NCBI GenBank assembly: GCA_900548115.1 | Contig: URJL01000040.1 | Location: 1 to 20,241 of the forward strand | Source: an uncultured Eubacteriales bacterium | Lineage (GTDB): Bacteria > Bacillota > Clostridia > Oscillospirales > CAG-382 | Direction of reading: 5' to 3' | Length of the DNA stretch: 20,241 bases | In this document: one piece after another, positions 1 to 8,456 of the stretch | Position numbering within the stretch: position 1 is the first letter of the stretch | Layout of the letters: the number at the start of each line of letters is the position of its first letter | Program-made: the position numbers and the translations under genes | Notes under the pieces: generated by a model | Told to the model about the DNA's origin: nothing | Database searches by the model: none | Seen by the model: the letters and a program-made list of their open reading frames with translations, nothing else

Positions 1-42
1 AAAATCCTGAAAAACGCTGTATTACCAACGCTTTTCAGGATT
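1..42 (-). terminator. Intrinsic terminator of guaA
   Basis: On the minus strand a 14-bp stem (29-42 pairing with 3-16, one mismatch, 12-base loop) lies 17 bases beyond the guaA stop codon and runs into a T stretch at the window edge. The stem is AT-rich at its base, but its position and shape fit a Rho-independent terminator. Confidence 0.75.
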
Positions 43-59
43 CAGAAAACACTAATTAT

Positions 60-1586
60 TTATTCCCACTCCACCGTAGCCGGCGGTTTTCCGGTCACGT
101 CGTAGACAACGCGGCTGACGCCGGGAATATGGTTTACGATGCGTTCGGAGCATTTGCCGAGGAGCTTATGCGAGAGAGGGGCATATTCGCAGGTCATGAA
201 ATCGGAGGTCAAAACGGCGCGAAGGGCGACGGTATAACCGTATGTACGGAAATCGCCCATAACGCCGACCGAGCGGGTATCGGTGAGGACAGCAAAATAC
301 TGATCCGCTTTCGCACCGAAATTCTTCATTTCCTCACGGAAGATCGCATCGGCTTCGCGCAGAAGATCCAGTTTCTCCTTGGTGATCGCGCCGACAACGC
401 GGACGGCAAGCCCGGGACCGGGGAACGGCTGGCGATTGACAAGATCGGCGGGAAGTGCAAGGCGGCGACCGAGAGCGCGCACCTCATCCTTAAACAATCC
501 GCGAAGCGGCTCGACAAGACCTTTAAACTTAATATCCTTCGGAAGACCGCCGACATTATGGTGACTCTTGATGGTCGCCGACTTATTGGCGCCCGATTCC
601 ACCACGTCGGGATAGATCGTTCCCTGTGCCAAAAGCGTTGCGCCCTCGATCTTGCCCGCTTCTTCCTCGAACACGCGGACAAATTCGGTTCCGATTATTT
701 TTCTCTTTTGTTCGGGTTCGGTAACATCCTTCAATTTTTCCAAAAAGCGCGCTTCGGCATTGACGCGGACAAAATTGAGATCGCGTCCCGAAAACGCCTT
801 TTCGACTTCATCGCCTTCATTTTTGCGCATCATACCGTGATCGACAAAAATACAGGTCAGCTGATTCGGAATGGCTTTTGCCAAAAGCGCCGCGCAGACC
901 GACGAATCCACACCGCCGGAAAGTCCGAGGATGACTTTCTGATCGCCGACCTGTTCACGGATCTCACGAATCATACGCTTTTCGTAATCGCCGATCGAAT
1001 AATCGCCCTTGGCTCCGCAGACGTTATAAAGGAAATTGCGGATGATCTTCTTGCCGTTGCGCGTACTGGTGACTTCGGGATGGAACTGCGTTCCGTACAG
1101 CTTTTTCTCTTCGTTCATATACGAGGCATTGGTGCAATTTGCCGTATGCGCCGTTGCGATAAAGCCCTTCGGAAGCTTCGAAACCTGATCGGTGTGACTC
1201 ATCAAAACCGACTGATTTTCCGAAAGTCCTTCATACAGCGGACAGCTGCGGTCAATGACCATATCGGTTTTGCCGTATTCGCTCACCCCGCACGGAGACA
1301 CCTTTCCGCCGAGCGAATATGCCAAAAGCTGTGTTCCATAGCAAATGCCGAGGATCGGAATTCCCATTTCAAAAAGCTTTTTATCGCATTTCGGCGAAGC
1401 CTCATCATAAACGCTGTTCGGTCCGCCGGTGAGAACGATTCCGATCGGGTTCATGGCGCAGATCTCCTCAATCGATGTAGACCCGGGCTTAATGACCGAA
1501 TAGACTTTACATTCACGAATTCTTCTTGCGATCAGTTCTTTGTACTGACCGCCGAAATCCAATACGATGACAGTTTGATTTTTCAT
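60..1586 (-). CDS. guaA: GMP synthase (glutamine-hydrolysing)
   Basis: Converts XMP to GMP using ATP and the amide nitrogen of glutamine; the last step of de novo guanine nucleotide synthesis, in the cytoplasm. The 508 residues match the usual full length. Residues 1-190 are a class I glutamine amidotransferase with nucleophile Cys82 in GICYG and the His169/Glu171 pair in FHPEV. The ATP-pyrophosphatase domain follows, with the PP-loop SGGVDSS at 223-229. The C-terminal dimerisation domain ends in the family-typical KPPATVEWE. The ATG at 1586 is preceded by AGGAG at a spacing of about six bases. It stands alone between two terminators. The leader has no purine riboswitch I can recognise; a 12-bp perfect palindrome (1626-1637) sits in the upstream gap. 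Nothing in the protein is unusual. Confidence 0.98.
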   Translation of the reverse strand: MKNQTVIVLDFGGQYKELIARRIRECKVYSVIKPGSTSIEEICAMNPIGIVLTGGPNSVYDEASPKCDKKLFEMGIPILGICYGTQLLAYSLGGKVSPCGVSEYGKTDMVIDRSCPLYEGLSENQSVLMSHTDQVSKLPKGFIATAHTANCTNASYMNEEKKLYGTQFHPEVTSTRNGKKIIRNFLYNVCGAKGDYSIGDYEKRMIREIREQVGDQKVILGLSGGVDSSVCAALLAKAIPNQLTCIFVDHGMMRKNEGDEVEKAFSGRDLNFVRVNAEARFLEKLKDVTEPEQKRKIIGTEFVRVFEEEAGKIEGATLLAQGTIYPDVVESGANKSATIKSHHNVGGLPKDIKFKGLVEPLRGLFKDEVRALGRRLALPADLVNRQPFPGPGLAVRVVGAITKEKLDLLREADAIFREEMKNFGAKADQYFAVLTDTRSVGVMGDFRTYGYTVALRAVLTSDFMTCEYAPLSHKLLGKCSERIVNHIPGVSRVVYDVTGKPPATVEWE

Positions 1587-1639
1587 GAAAACTCCTTTTT
1601 TACTTCCGCAATATAAAATGTCGGGGCTTTATAAAGCGC

Positions 1640-1667
1640 AAAAAGAGAAGACCTCTCTTCCCTTCTT
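1640..1667 (-). terminator. Intrinsic terminator of the epsC-like gene
   Basis: Just downstream of the epsC-like stop codon the minus strand can form a 12-bp stem (1656-1667 with 1640-1651, two G-U pairs) with a GAGG loop. The 3' arm is T-rich and serves as the U tract. It separates the epsC-like gene from guaA. Confidence 0.6.
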
Positions 1668-1688
1668 CGCGTTTTTTGTTTCGGTGTG

Positions 1689-3590
1689 TTATCGGCTTTC
1701 CGCAAGCTTCATCTCGCGCGATTTCTGCGCTTCGCAGTTAACCTCCTCAGGGGTATGGTACGTCGGAACGACGCGCATAAGCGCCCTTCGGATGGTATCT
1801 TTATCCTGTGTCTCAAGCGCCTTGCGCAGAATATCCAATTTTTCTTCCAACTCTTCTTCGGAGATCGGCGTATCCTTTTCGACAAAGATGAGAGAGTTAT
1901 CGGTCTTATGCATCTCCTCGTTGCGAATGAGAAGCTCCTCATACAACTTCTCTCCGGGGCGCAGACCGATCTCGACAATGTCGATGTCCTCATACGGCAC
2001 CAATCCGTAAAGGCGGATCATGTTTTCGGCAAGCGACAGAATTTTAACAGGCTTTCCCATATCGAGGACATAGATTTCGGAACTCGACGCCATTGCGCCC
2101 GCCTCCAAAACCAATCTTGCCGCCTCGGGAATGGTCATAAAATAACGGATAACACGTTTGTCGGTAACGGTAACGGGTCCGCCGCTTTCGATCTGCCGTT
2201 TGAACAGCGGAATGACCGAGCCGTTTGAGCCGAGCACGTTTCCGAAGCGCACGGCGACAAATTCGGTCGCACTGTTTTTCTTGGACTGCGTGATCATTTC
2301 ACACAAACGCTTGGTCGCGCCCATGACGTTGGTGGGGTTGACCGCTTTGTCGGTGGAGATCATAATAAACTTCTTCGCGCCGTATTTTTCGGCAACACAG
2401 GCAAGCTTATAGGTCCCGAAAACGTTGTTCTTGATTGCTTCGCTCGGGCAGTCCTCCATCAGTGGGACGTGCTTGTGCGCGGCGGCGTGCAGAACGATAT
2501 CGGGACGGTAACGCGAGAAGATCTCTTCAAGCTTTCTCTGATCGCGGACCGACGCGATCTCGACCGACATGGGAAAATCCTTTCCGTACCGACGAAGAAG
2601 GCTCTGCTGTATATCATACGCGTTATTTTCGTAAATGTCAAGTATTATTAACCGTTTCGGGGAAATTTTGGCGATCTGACGACACAATTCACTGCCGATC
2701 GAGCCGCCCCCGCCGCTGATCAGCACGGTTTTGCCCGTATAGTAGGTCGGCGACGCGCTGTCTTCAAAATCGACGGCGTTGCGGAACAAAAGGTCTTCGA
2801 TCTGAATATCGCGCATGCGGCGTTTGGTATTGCTGCGGTCGTCAAGCGGATAATCGTACAGTTTTACTTTAAGGCCCGATTTGGAATACAGCTCGTATTT
2901 TTCGTTTTTGGTCTCGGAGGAAAGCTTGGGAATGGCGATGACGATCTCGCGCACATCCATATCCCGCAACCGGTTCAGTGTATTACCATCCTCGGCAATG
3001 ATCGGAATGTCCAAAATCGAATTTCCGATCTTGTTTGAGTTGATATCCACAAAGCAGATCGGCTTATACTTCGAATAGCGGTTCGCCAAAAGATCCTTGG
3101 CAAGCGATACGCCGACGCTTCCCGCTCCGACAATCGCGATGCCGATTTTGCCGTCATGACTGCTGTTGCGCGGCGAAAGATCATAAAAGCGCTGATAAAC
3201 GAAGCGCATGGTCAAAACCGCGATGCAGTCGACCGAGATGATCGACAGGATCTGCAAAAATCCGAGCGGACTTGCGGAAAAGCCGATCTTGCCGAGCGCG
3301 GGAACGGCGAAGCGGTTCAAAAGAAGGCAGACGACACCCGCCGAAAAATCCGCAAGGATGATCCGCAAATAATCGCCGTAAGAGGCATATCGCCACACGC
3401 GGTTATAAACCGACAGCGCCATGCGGGACAAAAACAGCAAAAGGAATATACCGACCGAATACATGAGGATCGCACCCGCGCCCGCTTGCTCGCGAAAGCT
3501 CTCGCCGAACAGACGAAGCATCAGAATTCCGCAGACGCAAAAGAAACACAATGCATCGATCAAGATAAGATACGCCCGTCTTTTTCCCAT
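1689..3590 (-). CDS. Membrane-anchored nucleotide-sugar 4,6-dehydratase/epimerase (EpsC/CapD/WbpM type)
   Basis: Probably acts on UDP-GlcNAc in making a modified sugar for capsule, exopolysaccharide or a glycan. The 633 residues have the long WbpM/EpsC architecture: about four hydrophobic segments at roughly 6-27, 40-60, 76-96 and 108-128; a first Rossmann fold with GAGSVG near 155-160; and a C-terminal extended-SDR domain with GGGGSIGSE at 293-301. The active site has ISTDKAVNPTNVMGATK at 411-427, so the usual catalytic Tyr is Met423 paired with Lys427. This Ser-Met-Lys arrangement is normal for the membrane-anchored subgroup, so it is not a defect. The start at 3590 has GGGAG about seven bases upstream. 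No other polysaccharide genes lie nearby, so the end product cannot be inferred. The exact substrate is uncertain. Confidence 0.92.
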   Translation of the reverse strand: MGKRRAYLILIDALCFFCVCGILMLRLFGESFREQAGAGAILMYSVGIFLLLFLSRMALSVYNRVWRYASYGDYLRIILADFSAGVVCLLLNRFAVPALGKIGFSASPLGFLQILSIISVDCIAVLTMRFVYQRFYDLSPRNSSHDGKIGIAIVGAGSVGVSLAKDLLANRYSKYKPICFVDINSNKIGNSILDIPIIAEDGNTLNRLRDMDVREIVIAIPKLSSETKNEKYELYSKSGLKVKLYDYPLDDRSNTKRRMRDIQIEDLLFRNAVDFEDSASPTYYTGKTVLISGGGGSIGSELCRQIAKISPKRLIILDIYENNAYDIQQSLLRRYGKDFPMSVEIASVRDQRKLEEIFSRYRPDIVLHAAAHKHVPLMEDCPSEAIKNNVFGTYKLACVAEKYGAKKFIMISTDKAVNPTNVMGATKRLCEMITQSKKNSATEFVAVRFGNVLGSNGSVIPLFKRQIESGGPVTVTDKRVIRYFMTIPEAARLVLEAGAMASSSEIYVLDMGKPVKILSLAENMIRLYGLVPYEDIDIVEIGLRPGEKLYEELLIRNEEMHKTDNSLIFVEKDTPISEEELEEKLDILRKALETQDKDTIRRALMRVVPTYHTPEEVNCEAQKSREMKLAESR

Positions 3591-3691
3591 TTCATTCTCC
3601 CGATTTTCCGATTTTCGCCTTTTGGGGCGTTCTCGGATATTGATTTGCCGCGGGACATCCGAAAGCCCTCACGCGACTCTTTTATACTCTC

Positions 3692-3720
3692 AGTATAATG
3701 CAAAACCGCTTGCGGTTCAA
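3692..3720 (-). promoter_or_regulatory. Promoter of the epsC-like gene
   Basis: On the minus strand -35 TTGAAC (3715-3720) and -10 TATACT (3692-3697) are 17 bases apart, about 100 bases before the start codon. The -35 and spacer lie within the loop and 3' arm of the proC terminator hairpin. Confidence 0.6.
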
Positions 3721-3725
3721 GCGGT
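3702..3725 (-). terminator. Intrinsic terminator of the proBAC operon
   Basis: Minus-strand hairpin ACCGCTT/AAGCGGT (arms 3719-3725 and 3705-3711, seven-base loop) followed by TTTTGC. It lies 17 bases after the proC stop. The T tract is short, so termination may be partial. Confidence 0.6.
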
Positions 3726-3741
3726 AAATATAGGAACGGTC

Positions 3742-4539
3742 TCAGTTCTTGCCCAGTTCGCGCGTGCGGAGATAAGCGCTTTCCACCGCGTCCATGGCAC
3801 AGGCGCGAAATCCGCCCTTTTCAAGCGCCGCAACGCCCGCAATCGTGCTTCCGCCCGGACTGCAGACCGCGTCCTTCAGCTTGCCCGGATGTTCGTTTCC
3901 CGAAAGGAAAAGACTTGCCGAGCCGAGCATGGTCTGCGCCGCGTACATAAGCGCCTTATCGCGCGGAAGACCGCACTTTACGGCACCGTCGGAAAGCGCT
4001 TCCAAAAGGAGGAACATATAAGCCGGACCGCATCCCGAAAGAGCGGACGCCGCGTCGAAAAGCTTTTCCGAAAGCACATCGGACTTGCCCGCCGAAGCGA
4101 TCAGGAGCGAAAAGCCCTGCATTTCTTCCTCACTTACCGCGTCGCTTGCACAGACGAGCGTCATTCCCTCCCCGACCGCCGCGGGAGTGTTGGGCATGAT
4201 GCGGATAATCTTGTCGGCGTGCAGCGTATCTTTCAGCGTTTCAATCGAAACACCCGCCAGCATGGAGACCAAAACGTTCTTTTTTCCCTCAAAAAGCGGG
4301 CGGAGCGTTTCGGACATTTCCGCAAGCTTTTGCGGTTTTATCGCGAGAAAAACGTAATCCGCCGCACAGACGCTTTCGATATCCGCACCCGTTACGCCGA
4401 GTTCCTTCGCCCGTTTTTCGGTGCGATCACGGCTGCTGCACAAAATTGCAACTCTTTCGTTTCCGCAACACTTTGCGGCGGACAGCGCCAAAATGCCGCC
4501 CATATTTCCCGCACCGATAAATCCCGCGCGATAGTTCAT
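3742..4539 (-). CDS. proC: Pyrroline-5-carboxylate reductase
   Basis: Reduces pyrroline-5-carboxylate to proline with NAD(P)H; last step of proline synthesis. The N-terminal Rossmann motif GFIGAGNMG is at residues 6-14. The C-terminal part carries the ProC signature (GCGPAYMF, then HPGKLKDAVCSPGGSTIAGV). I chose the ATG at 4539 (MNYRAGF, 265 residues) because AGGAAG stands eight bases before it and the glycine-rich loop then sits at the normal distance from the N terminus. The frame is open further upstream to a TTG at 4572 next to the proA stop, but that start has no good ribosome site. It is the third gene of the proB-proA-proC operon, 33 bases after proA. Confidence 0.95.
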   Translation of the reverse strand: MNYRAGFIGAGNMGGILALSAAKCCGNERVAILCSSRDRTEKRAKELGVTGADIESVCAADYVFLAIKPQKLAEMSETLRPLFEGKKNVLVSMLAGVSIETLKDTLHADKIIRIMPNTPAAVGEGMTLVCASDAVSEEEMQGFSLLIASAGKSDVLSEKLFDAASALSGCGPAYMFLLLEALSDGAVKCGLPRDKALMYAAQTMLGSASLFLSGNEHPGKLKDAVCSPGGSTIAGVAALEKGGFRACAMDAVESAYLRTRELGKN

Positions 4540-4572
4540 GGTATCTGCTTCCTTCCTCATTTTTTCAAACAA

Positions 4573-5829
4573 TCATCGGATCTGACCGTCGCCCTCGACG
4601 ATATAACGATAAGTCGTCAGTTCTTCCAGTCCCATCGGTCCTCTTGCATGCAGTTTCTGCGTCGAGATTCCCATTTCACAGCCGAGGCCGAATTCTCCGC
4701 CGTCGGTGAAGCGTGTGGAGGCGTTGACATACACCGCCGCGCTGTCGACCAGCTTTGTAAAGCGCTCGGCGGCGCTTTTATCTTCGGTAATGATCGCTTC
4801 GCTGTGTCCCGTCGAATGCAGTCGGATGTGTTCGATCGCCTCGTCAAGACTGTCAACGACGCGGACCGCCAGAATATAATCCAAAAACTCGGTGTCAAAA
4901 TCGCGTTCGCCCGCGGGCGTTCCGTCGATTATTCTTTGCGCTTTCGGGCAAAGGCGCAGTTCGATCGGATGTTTGCCCTCTTTTTCGCGTTCCTTTGTCA
5001 GGCGTTCTTCCATCATCGGCAAAAAGTGCTCCGCCGCGTCCTTATGGACAAGGCAGACCTCAGCGGCGTTGCACACCGAAGGGCGGCTCGCCTTGGCGTT
5101 TTCCAAAATCGAAAGTGCTTTTGCAAGATCGGCGTCACGGTCCACGTAAATATGACAAATGCCCGTTCCCGTCTGAATGCACGGTACGGTCGCTTCGGCG
5201 ACGCAGGCGCGGATAAGTCCCGCTCCGCCGCGCGGGATGAGAAGATCGACAAGCCCGCTTGCCGTCATCAGCACTTTGGCGCTTTCGCGTCCCGGCTCGT
5301 CGTCAAGATTCAGGATAGAGGGGTCGAACCCGCAGGAGGAAATTCCTTTTTTCAGTGCCGTCACGATCGCAAGGCACGAACGAAACGCCTCTTTTCCGCA
5401 GCGCAGAACACAGGTGTTTCCGCTTTTCAGTGCAAGGCATGCCGCGTCGGAGGTCACGTTCGGGCGGCTTTCGTATATGATCGCCGTCAAACCGAGCGGA
5501 GCGCGGCGCTTATGAATCAAAAGCCCGTTCGGACGTTTTACCGTCGTGATATCCTTACCGACGGGATCGGGAAGCGCCGCGATCTTGCGCATTCCGTCCG
5601 CCATGGAGAGAATTCTCTCCTCGGTCAGAAGAAGGCGGTCGATCATCACGTCGGATATCGTTCCGCGTGCGGAATCGACATCGGCTTCGTTTGCGCACAG
5701 GATCTCTTTCTTTGCGCCGACAAGCGCGTCCGCCATGGCAAGAATCATTTTATTTTTGCTCTCCGTATCCAGGCACGCCATATACGGACAAAGCTCTTTT
5801 GTTTGCTTTATCAGCGTTAAGGTATCCAT
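4573..5829 (-). CDS. proA: Glutamate-5-semialdehyde dehydrogenase (gamma-glutamyl phosphate reductase)
   Basis: Reduces gamma-glutamyl phosphate to glutamate-5-semialdehyde with NADPH, the second proline synthesis step. At 418 residues it is full length. The catalytic cysteine is Cys253 in RPSVCNAAEVC. IIYESRPNVTSDA (118-130) and the ending (STRFTDGGEFGLGCEMGIST, then ARGPMGLEELTTYRY) are typical of ProA. The ATG at 5829 has GGGAG six bases upstream. It begins only 12 bases after proB, so the two are co-transcribed and probably translated together, as expected because the ProB product is unstable and is passed to ProA. Confidence 0.97.
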   Translation of the reverse strand: MDTLTLIKQTKELCPYMACLDTESKNKMILAMADALVGAKKEILCANEADVDSARGTISDVMIDRLLLTEERILSMADGMRKIAALPDPVGKDITTVKRPNGLLIHKRRAPLGLTAIIYESRPNVTSDAACLALKSGNTCVLRCGKEAFRSCLAIVTALKKGISSCGFDPSILNLDDEPGRESAKVLMTASGLVDLLIPRGGAGLIRACVAEATVPCIQTGTGICHIYVDRDADLAKALSILENAKASRPSVCNAAEVCLVHKDAAEHFLPMMEERLTKEREKEGKHPIELRLCPKAQRIIDGTPAGERDFDTEFLDYILAVRVVDSLDEAIEHIRLHSTGHSEAIITEDKSAAERFTKLVDSAAVYVNASTRFTDGGEFGLGCEMGISTQKLHARGPMGLEELTTYRYIVEGDGQIR

Positions 5830-5841
5830 CGTTTTCTCCCG

Positions 5842-6606
5842 TCAGACCGACAAAAATCGGGTTCCGACCGACTTGCCGTCCAGAATGTCGTACAAAAGCT
5901 CGGGGGTCTTGCCGTTTGCGATGATCATATCGCACCCGTTTCGGGTCGCGATCTGCGCCGCGCGCAGCTTTGTTACCATGCCGCCCGTGCCGAGAGCGCT
6001 TCCTTTATCCCCGCCGAGCGCCATAATATCGTCGGTCAGATTCTTGACCAGCGGGATCAGCTTTGCGTCGGGATCTTTGTGCGGGTCTTTGTCATAAAGC
6101 CCGTCGATATCCGAAAGCAAAATCAAAAGCTCCGCGCCGATGTTGGCGGCGACGACAGCGGAAAGCGTATCGTTATCACCGATGACGATCTCGTCGGTCG
6201 ACACGGTGTCGTTTTCGTTCAAAATCGGAATCGTTCCGAGCTCCAAAAGACGTTCCAGCGTGTTGTGGAAATTTGTTTTACGGTGCTCGTCTTCGATATC
6301 GGGCGCGGTGATCAGAATCTGCGCCACGGTGTGATTATATTCGGTAAACAGTTTATCGTATGTATACATCAGTTCACACTGACCGACGGCGGCTGCCGCC
6401 TGTTTGGTCGGAATGTCTTTCGGCCTTTCTTTAAGACTCAATTTGCCGACGCCCATTCCGATAGCGCCCGAGGACACCAAGATCACCTCGTGTCCCGCAT
6501 TTTTCATATCGCTCAAAACCTTGCACAGTCCTTCGATCTTTCGAATGTTCAGGCATCCCGTGGAATGCGCAAGGGTCGATGTGCCCACTTTTACAACAAT
6601 TCTCAT
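5842..6606 (-). CDS. proB: Glutamate 5-kinase, short form without PUA domain
   Basis: Phosphorylates glutamate to gamma-glutamyl phosphate, the committed and feedback-controlled step of proline synthesis. The 254 residues are an amino-acid kinase domain: VKVGTST at 5-11 (Lys6), SSGAIGMG at 45-52, NENDTVSTDEI at 130-140, DIDGLYDKDP at 166-175 and GTGGMVTK at 206-213. The protein ends right after this domain, so the C-terminal PUA domain of the roughly 370-residue E. coli type is absent; PUA-less ProB proteins are known in other bacteria. The ATG at 6606 is preceded by GGAG. It is the first gene of the operon, with its promoter about 45 bases upstream and no room for a leader riboswitch. Confidence 0.96.
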   Translation of the reverse strand: MRIVVKVGTSTLAHSTGCLNIRKIEGLCKVLSDMKNAGHEVILVSSGAIGMGVGKLSLKERPKDIPTKQAAAAVGQCELMYTYDKLFTEYNHTVAQILITAPDIEDEHRKTNFHNTLERLLELGTIPILNENDTVSTDEIVIGDNDTLSAVVAANIGAELLILLSDIDGLYDKDPHKDPDAKLIPLVKNLTDDIMALGGDKGSALGTGGMVTKLRAAQIATRNGCDMIIANGKTPELLYDILDGKSVGTRFLSV

Positions 6607-6648
6607 TACTTGTTTCTCCGCAAATTAAAACGCATGTCGCGTCACTGT

Positions 6649-6678
6649 ATTGTACCACTTTTCCGTGGCGCATTGCAA
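6649..6678 (-). promoter_or_regulatory. Promoter of proBAC
   Basis: Minus strand: -35 TTGCAA (6673-6678), 18-base spacer, extended -10 TGGTACAAT with TACAAT at 6649-6654. The predicted leader before proB is only about 35-40 bases. Confidence 0.75.
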
Positions 6679-6821
6679 GCGTATCCGAAAAAAGATACAA
6701 TTTGATAAAAATAATACGCAAAGGATGAGTTTTTTAACTTGTTTAAGTCATTATTTGTTCAAACGCTCGCCATTTTCTGTGTTTTGCCCGCACTCGCGGC
6801 ACACCCGAATATAGCACATAA

Positions 6822-6855
6822 CCGCGGCAGCGCCCGTATTCGGACACCGCCGCGG
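6822..6855 (-). other. Strong strand-specific RNA stem-loop downstream of the lipoprotein gene
   Basis: The gene-free stretch 6607-6929 holds the proB promoter and this hairpin. Read as minus-strand RNA it forms an uninterrupted 15-bp stem with an AAUA loop. Three of the pairs are G-U, which become A-C mismatches if the plus strand is transcribed, so the structure belongs to the minus-strand transcript of the lipoprotein. There is no T run after it, so it is not a standard terminator. It may protect the 3' end or act as part of a weak terminator. I see no gene in the rest of the gap. Confidence 0.5.
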
Positions 6856-6929
6856 ATACCGAAAATATCCCTTATCGGATACTTTTCTTTTTTTCTTTTC
6901 TAACGGGTATGTTCGCGCCGAAGCGAAAA

Positions 6930-8387
6930 TCAACCCCAATCTTCACCGTCGCCGTCGTCGCTCAGGTCGATGCTGTCCCAATCGGTATCGTCATCCCAAT
7001 CTTCGTCGTCCCAATCTTCATCGTCCCAATCGTAATCCGAATAATCCGTGTCACCGTAATCGAAATCCGAAAAACCGCCGGCAAGCATGTAGTAATTGAT
7101 GATAATGCCGTTTACATCATCCTCGCTCAGATCAAGGAAGCTTTGGTATTCGGGAACTTCGGGCACTTCGGCGCCGGTTTCGATCTCGAATGCAAAGTGC
7201 GGAATGTCTCCGGCACCGTCGAACGAAAGGCGAAGGAGGTTTTCTTCGATCGCAAGATCGCCCGTAAAATTGACCACTTCGTTTCCGTCCGCATCTTCTA
7301 CGGTAAGAACATAATCGCCCGCCGACTTATTCCACGTAAAGTTTACTTCTCCCTGCTTTTCGTCGTCGGAATAGACCTTGGCGGTGCGGGAGAATTCGTT
7401 TTCGTCCGACGAACGGAGATATTCGATCTTGCCGTTTTCGCCGTCGGCGTCAATCGCCAACACATACATTTCGGACTTTTTGGGGTCGCTTCCGAGGTCA
7501 AGGCTTACCGTTGTTTCGCCGCCTTCGGCATCTGCGTAAAGCTCTGCCCAGACAAGAGCGCCCGTCTTCTTGGCAATACCTGTCTTCAAAACCAGCGAAT
7601 CGACCGAATCCGCAAACTCGCCGACCAATGTGTCCAGACCGCTGCGAAGCTCGTCGAGCGTTGCGGCGGGATAATCGATCTCGCCGAGCGTGTCCGTCAA
7701 AATTTCGCAAAGCGCGTCGAGCGTGTCTTCGTTAATGTCAAACGCCGTTACGATTGCGGGAACGGTGCCGTCCTGCAATTCGAGCTTTTCGGCGGTAACG
7801 GTGCAGCCGTTTTCGCTCAGTGCCTTCTTCATTTCGTCGAGCATAGCTCCGAACTTTTCATCGGCGTCCTTGTTAAACTTTTGAACATCGGAAAGCATAT
7901 TACGGAGCTGATCGAGCGACTCGAAGAAGTCGTCGCCGAGCTCTGCCTCGGTAATGCCCATGGCAGAGGCGAAGGTCGAATTCAAGATCGCGTCCTTGTT
8001 CAGGTCGTCATACTTTGCGCCGACGGGCGTCTCGGAAAGATCGTCGCACTTGATCGCAAATTCCTTGTCGTTGAAATAGAGCGCGATATCCGTCGGGATT
8101 ATACCCTTCTGAATTTCGAAAGCACCGCGCGAATTGTCTTCGTCGCCATACACGTCGAACGCAAGCGTGCCCTCTGTGGTCTCCATCTCCATGCGCATGC
8201 GCATCGAAGTGGCTTCGAACGTGTTTTTCAGCTCTTTGGACGTTTCGGTTTCGTCAAAATTGAGCGACATCGCCGTGACACTCATTCCGACGGGGTCCTT
8301 CTGCACGTCCTTTTCGCTCACCTTGTCGCACGAGGTAAGAAGCAGCGTAGGACAAAGCAGGAGCACTGCAAGATTTCTTTTCTTCAT
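6930..8387 (-). CDS. Secreted lipoprotein of unknown function with acidic Trp/Asp tail
   Basis: Not recognised as a named family. The N terminus MKKRNLAVLLLCPTLLLTSC is a clear lipoprotein signal with lipobox LTSC and acylated Cys20, so the 485-residue product should be anchored on the outer face of the cell membrane. The body is strongly acidic and looks like alternating beta and helical stretches, with no catalytic motif I can identify. The last 35 or so residues are nearly all Asp, Glu, Trp, Tyr and Ser, with tandem WDDED units made by a 15-base DNA repeat near 6985-7030. The start at 8387 has GGAGG seven bases upstream. It lies 69 bases after trmL with no clear terminator between them and may be partly co-transcribed with it. 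Confidence 0.85.
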   Translation of the reverse strand: MKKRNLAVLLLCPTLLLTSCDKVSEKDVQKDPVGMSVTAMSLNFDETETSKELKNTFEATSMRMRMEMETTEGTLAFDVYGDEDNSRGAFEIQKGIIPTDIALYFNDKEFAIKCDDLSETPVGAKYDDLNKDAILNSTFASAMGITEAELGDDFFESLDQLRNMLSDVQKFNKDADEKFGAMLDEMKKALSENGCTVTAEKLELQDGTVPAIVTAFDINEDTLDALCEILTDTLGEIDYPAATLDELRSGLDTLVGEFADSVDSLVLKTGIAKKTGALVWAELYADAEGGETTVSLDLGSDPKKSEMYVLAIDADGENGKIEYLRSSDENEFSRTAKVYSDDEKQGEVNFTWNKSAGDYVLTVEDADGNEVVNFTGDLAIEENLLRLSFDGAGDIPHFAFEIETGAEVPEVPEYQSFLDLSEDDVNGIIINYYMLAGGFSDFDYGDTDYSDYDWDDEDWDDEDWDDDTDWDSIDLSDDGDGEDWG

Positions 8388-8456
8388 GATGTTCCTCCAA
8401 AAAATATATTTTTCCGTGCCGAGCGCTTTTTTCGTCTCGACGCGCGGAAAACGGGT

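Noticed and set aside
129..1616. Long open frame of 495 codons on the plus strand
   Set aside because: It is the mirror of guaA, which has all catalytic motifs; the plus-strand product is low-complexity and has no ribosome site.
3421..5820. 799-codon open frame on the plus strand across the proline operon
   Set aside because: It lies antisense to proC and proA, is rich in Arg, His and Phe and has no recognisable domain; a GC-skew shadow.
6751..6939. Small minus-strand frame with a CRECG motif, perhaps a zinc ribbon
   Set aside because: It has only one Cys pair, runs through the strong hairpin at 6822-6855 and overlaps the lipoprotein stop; no ribosome site.
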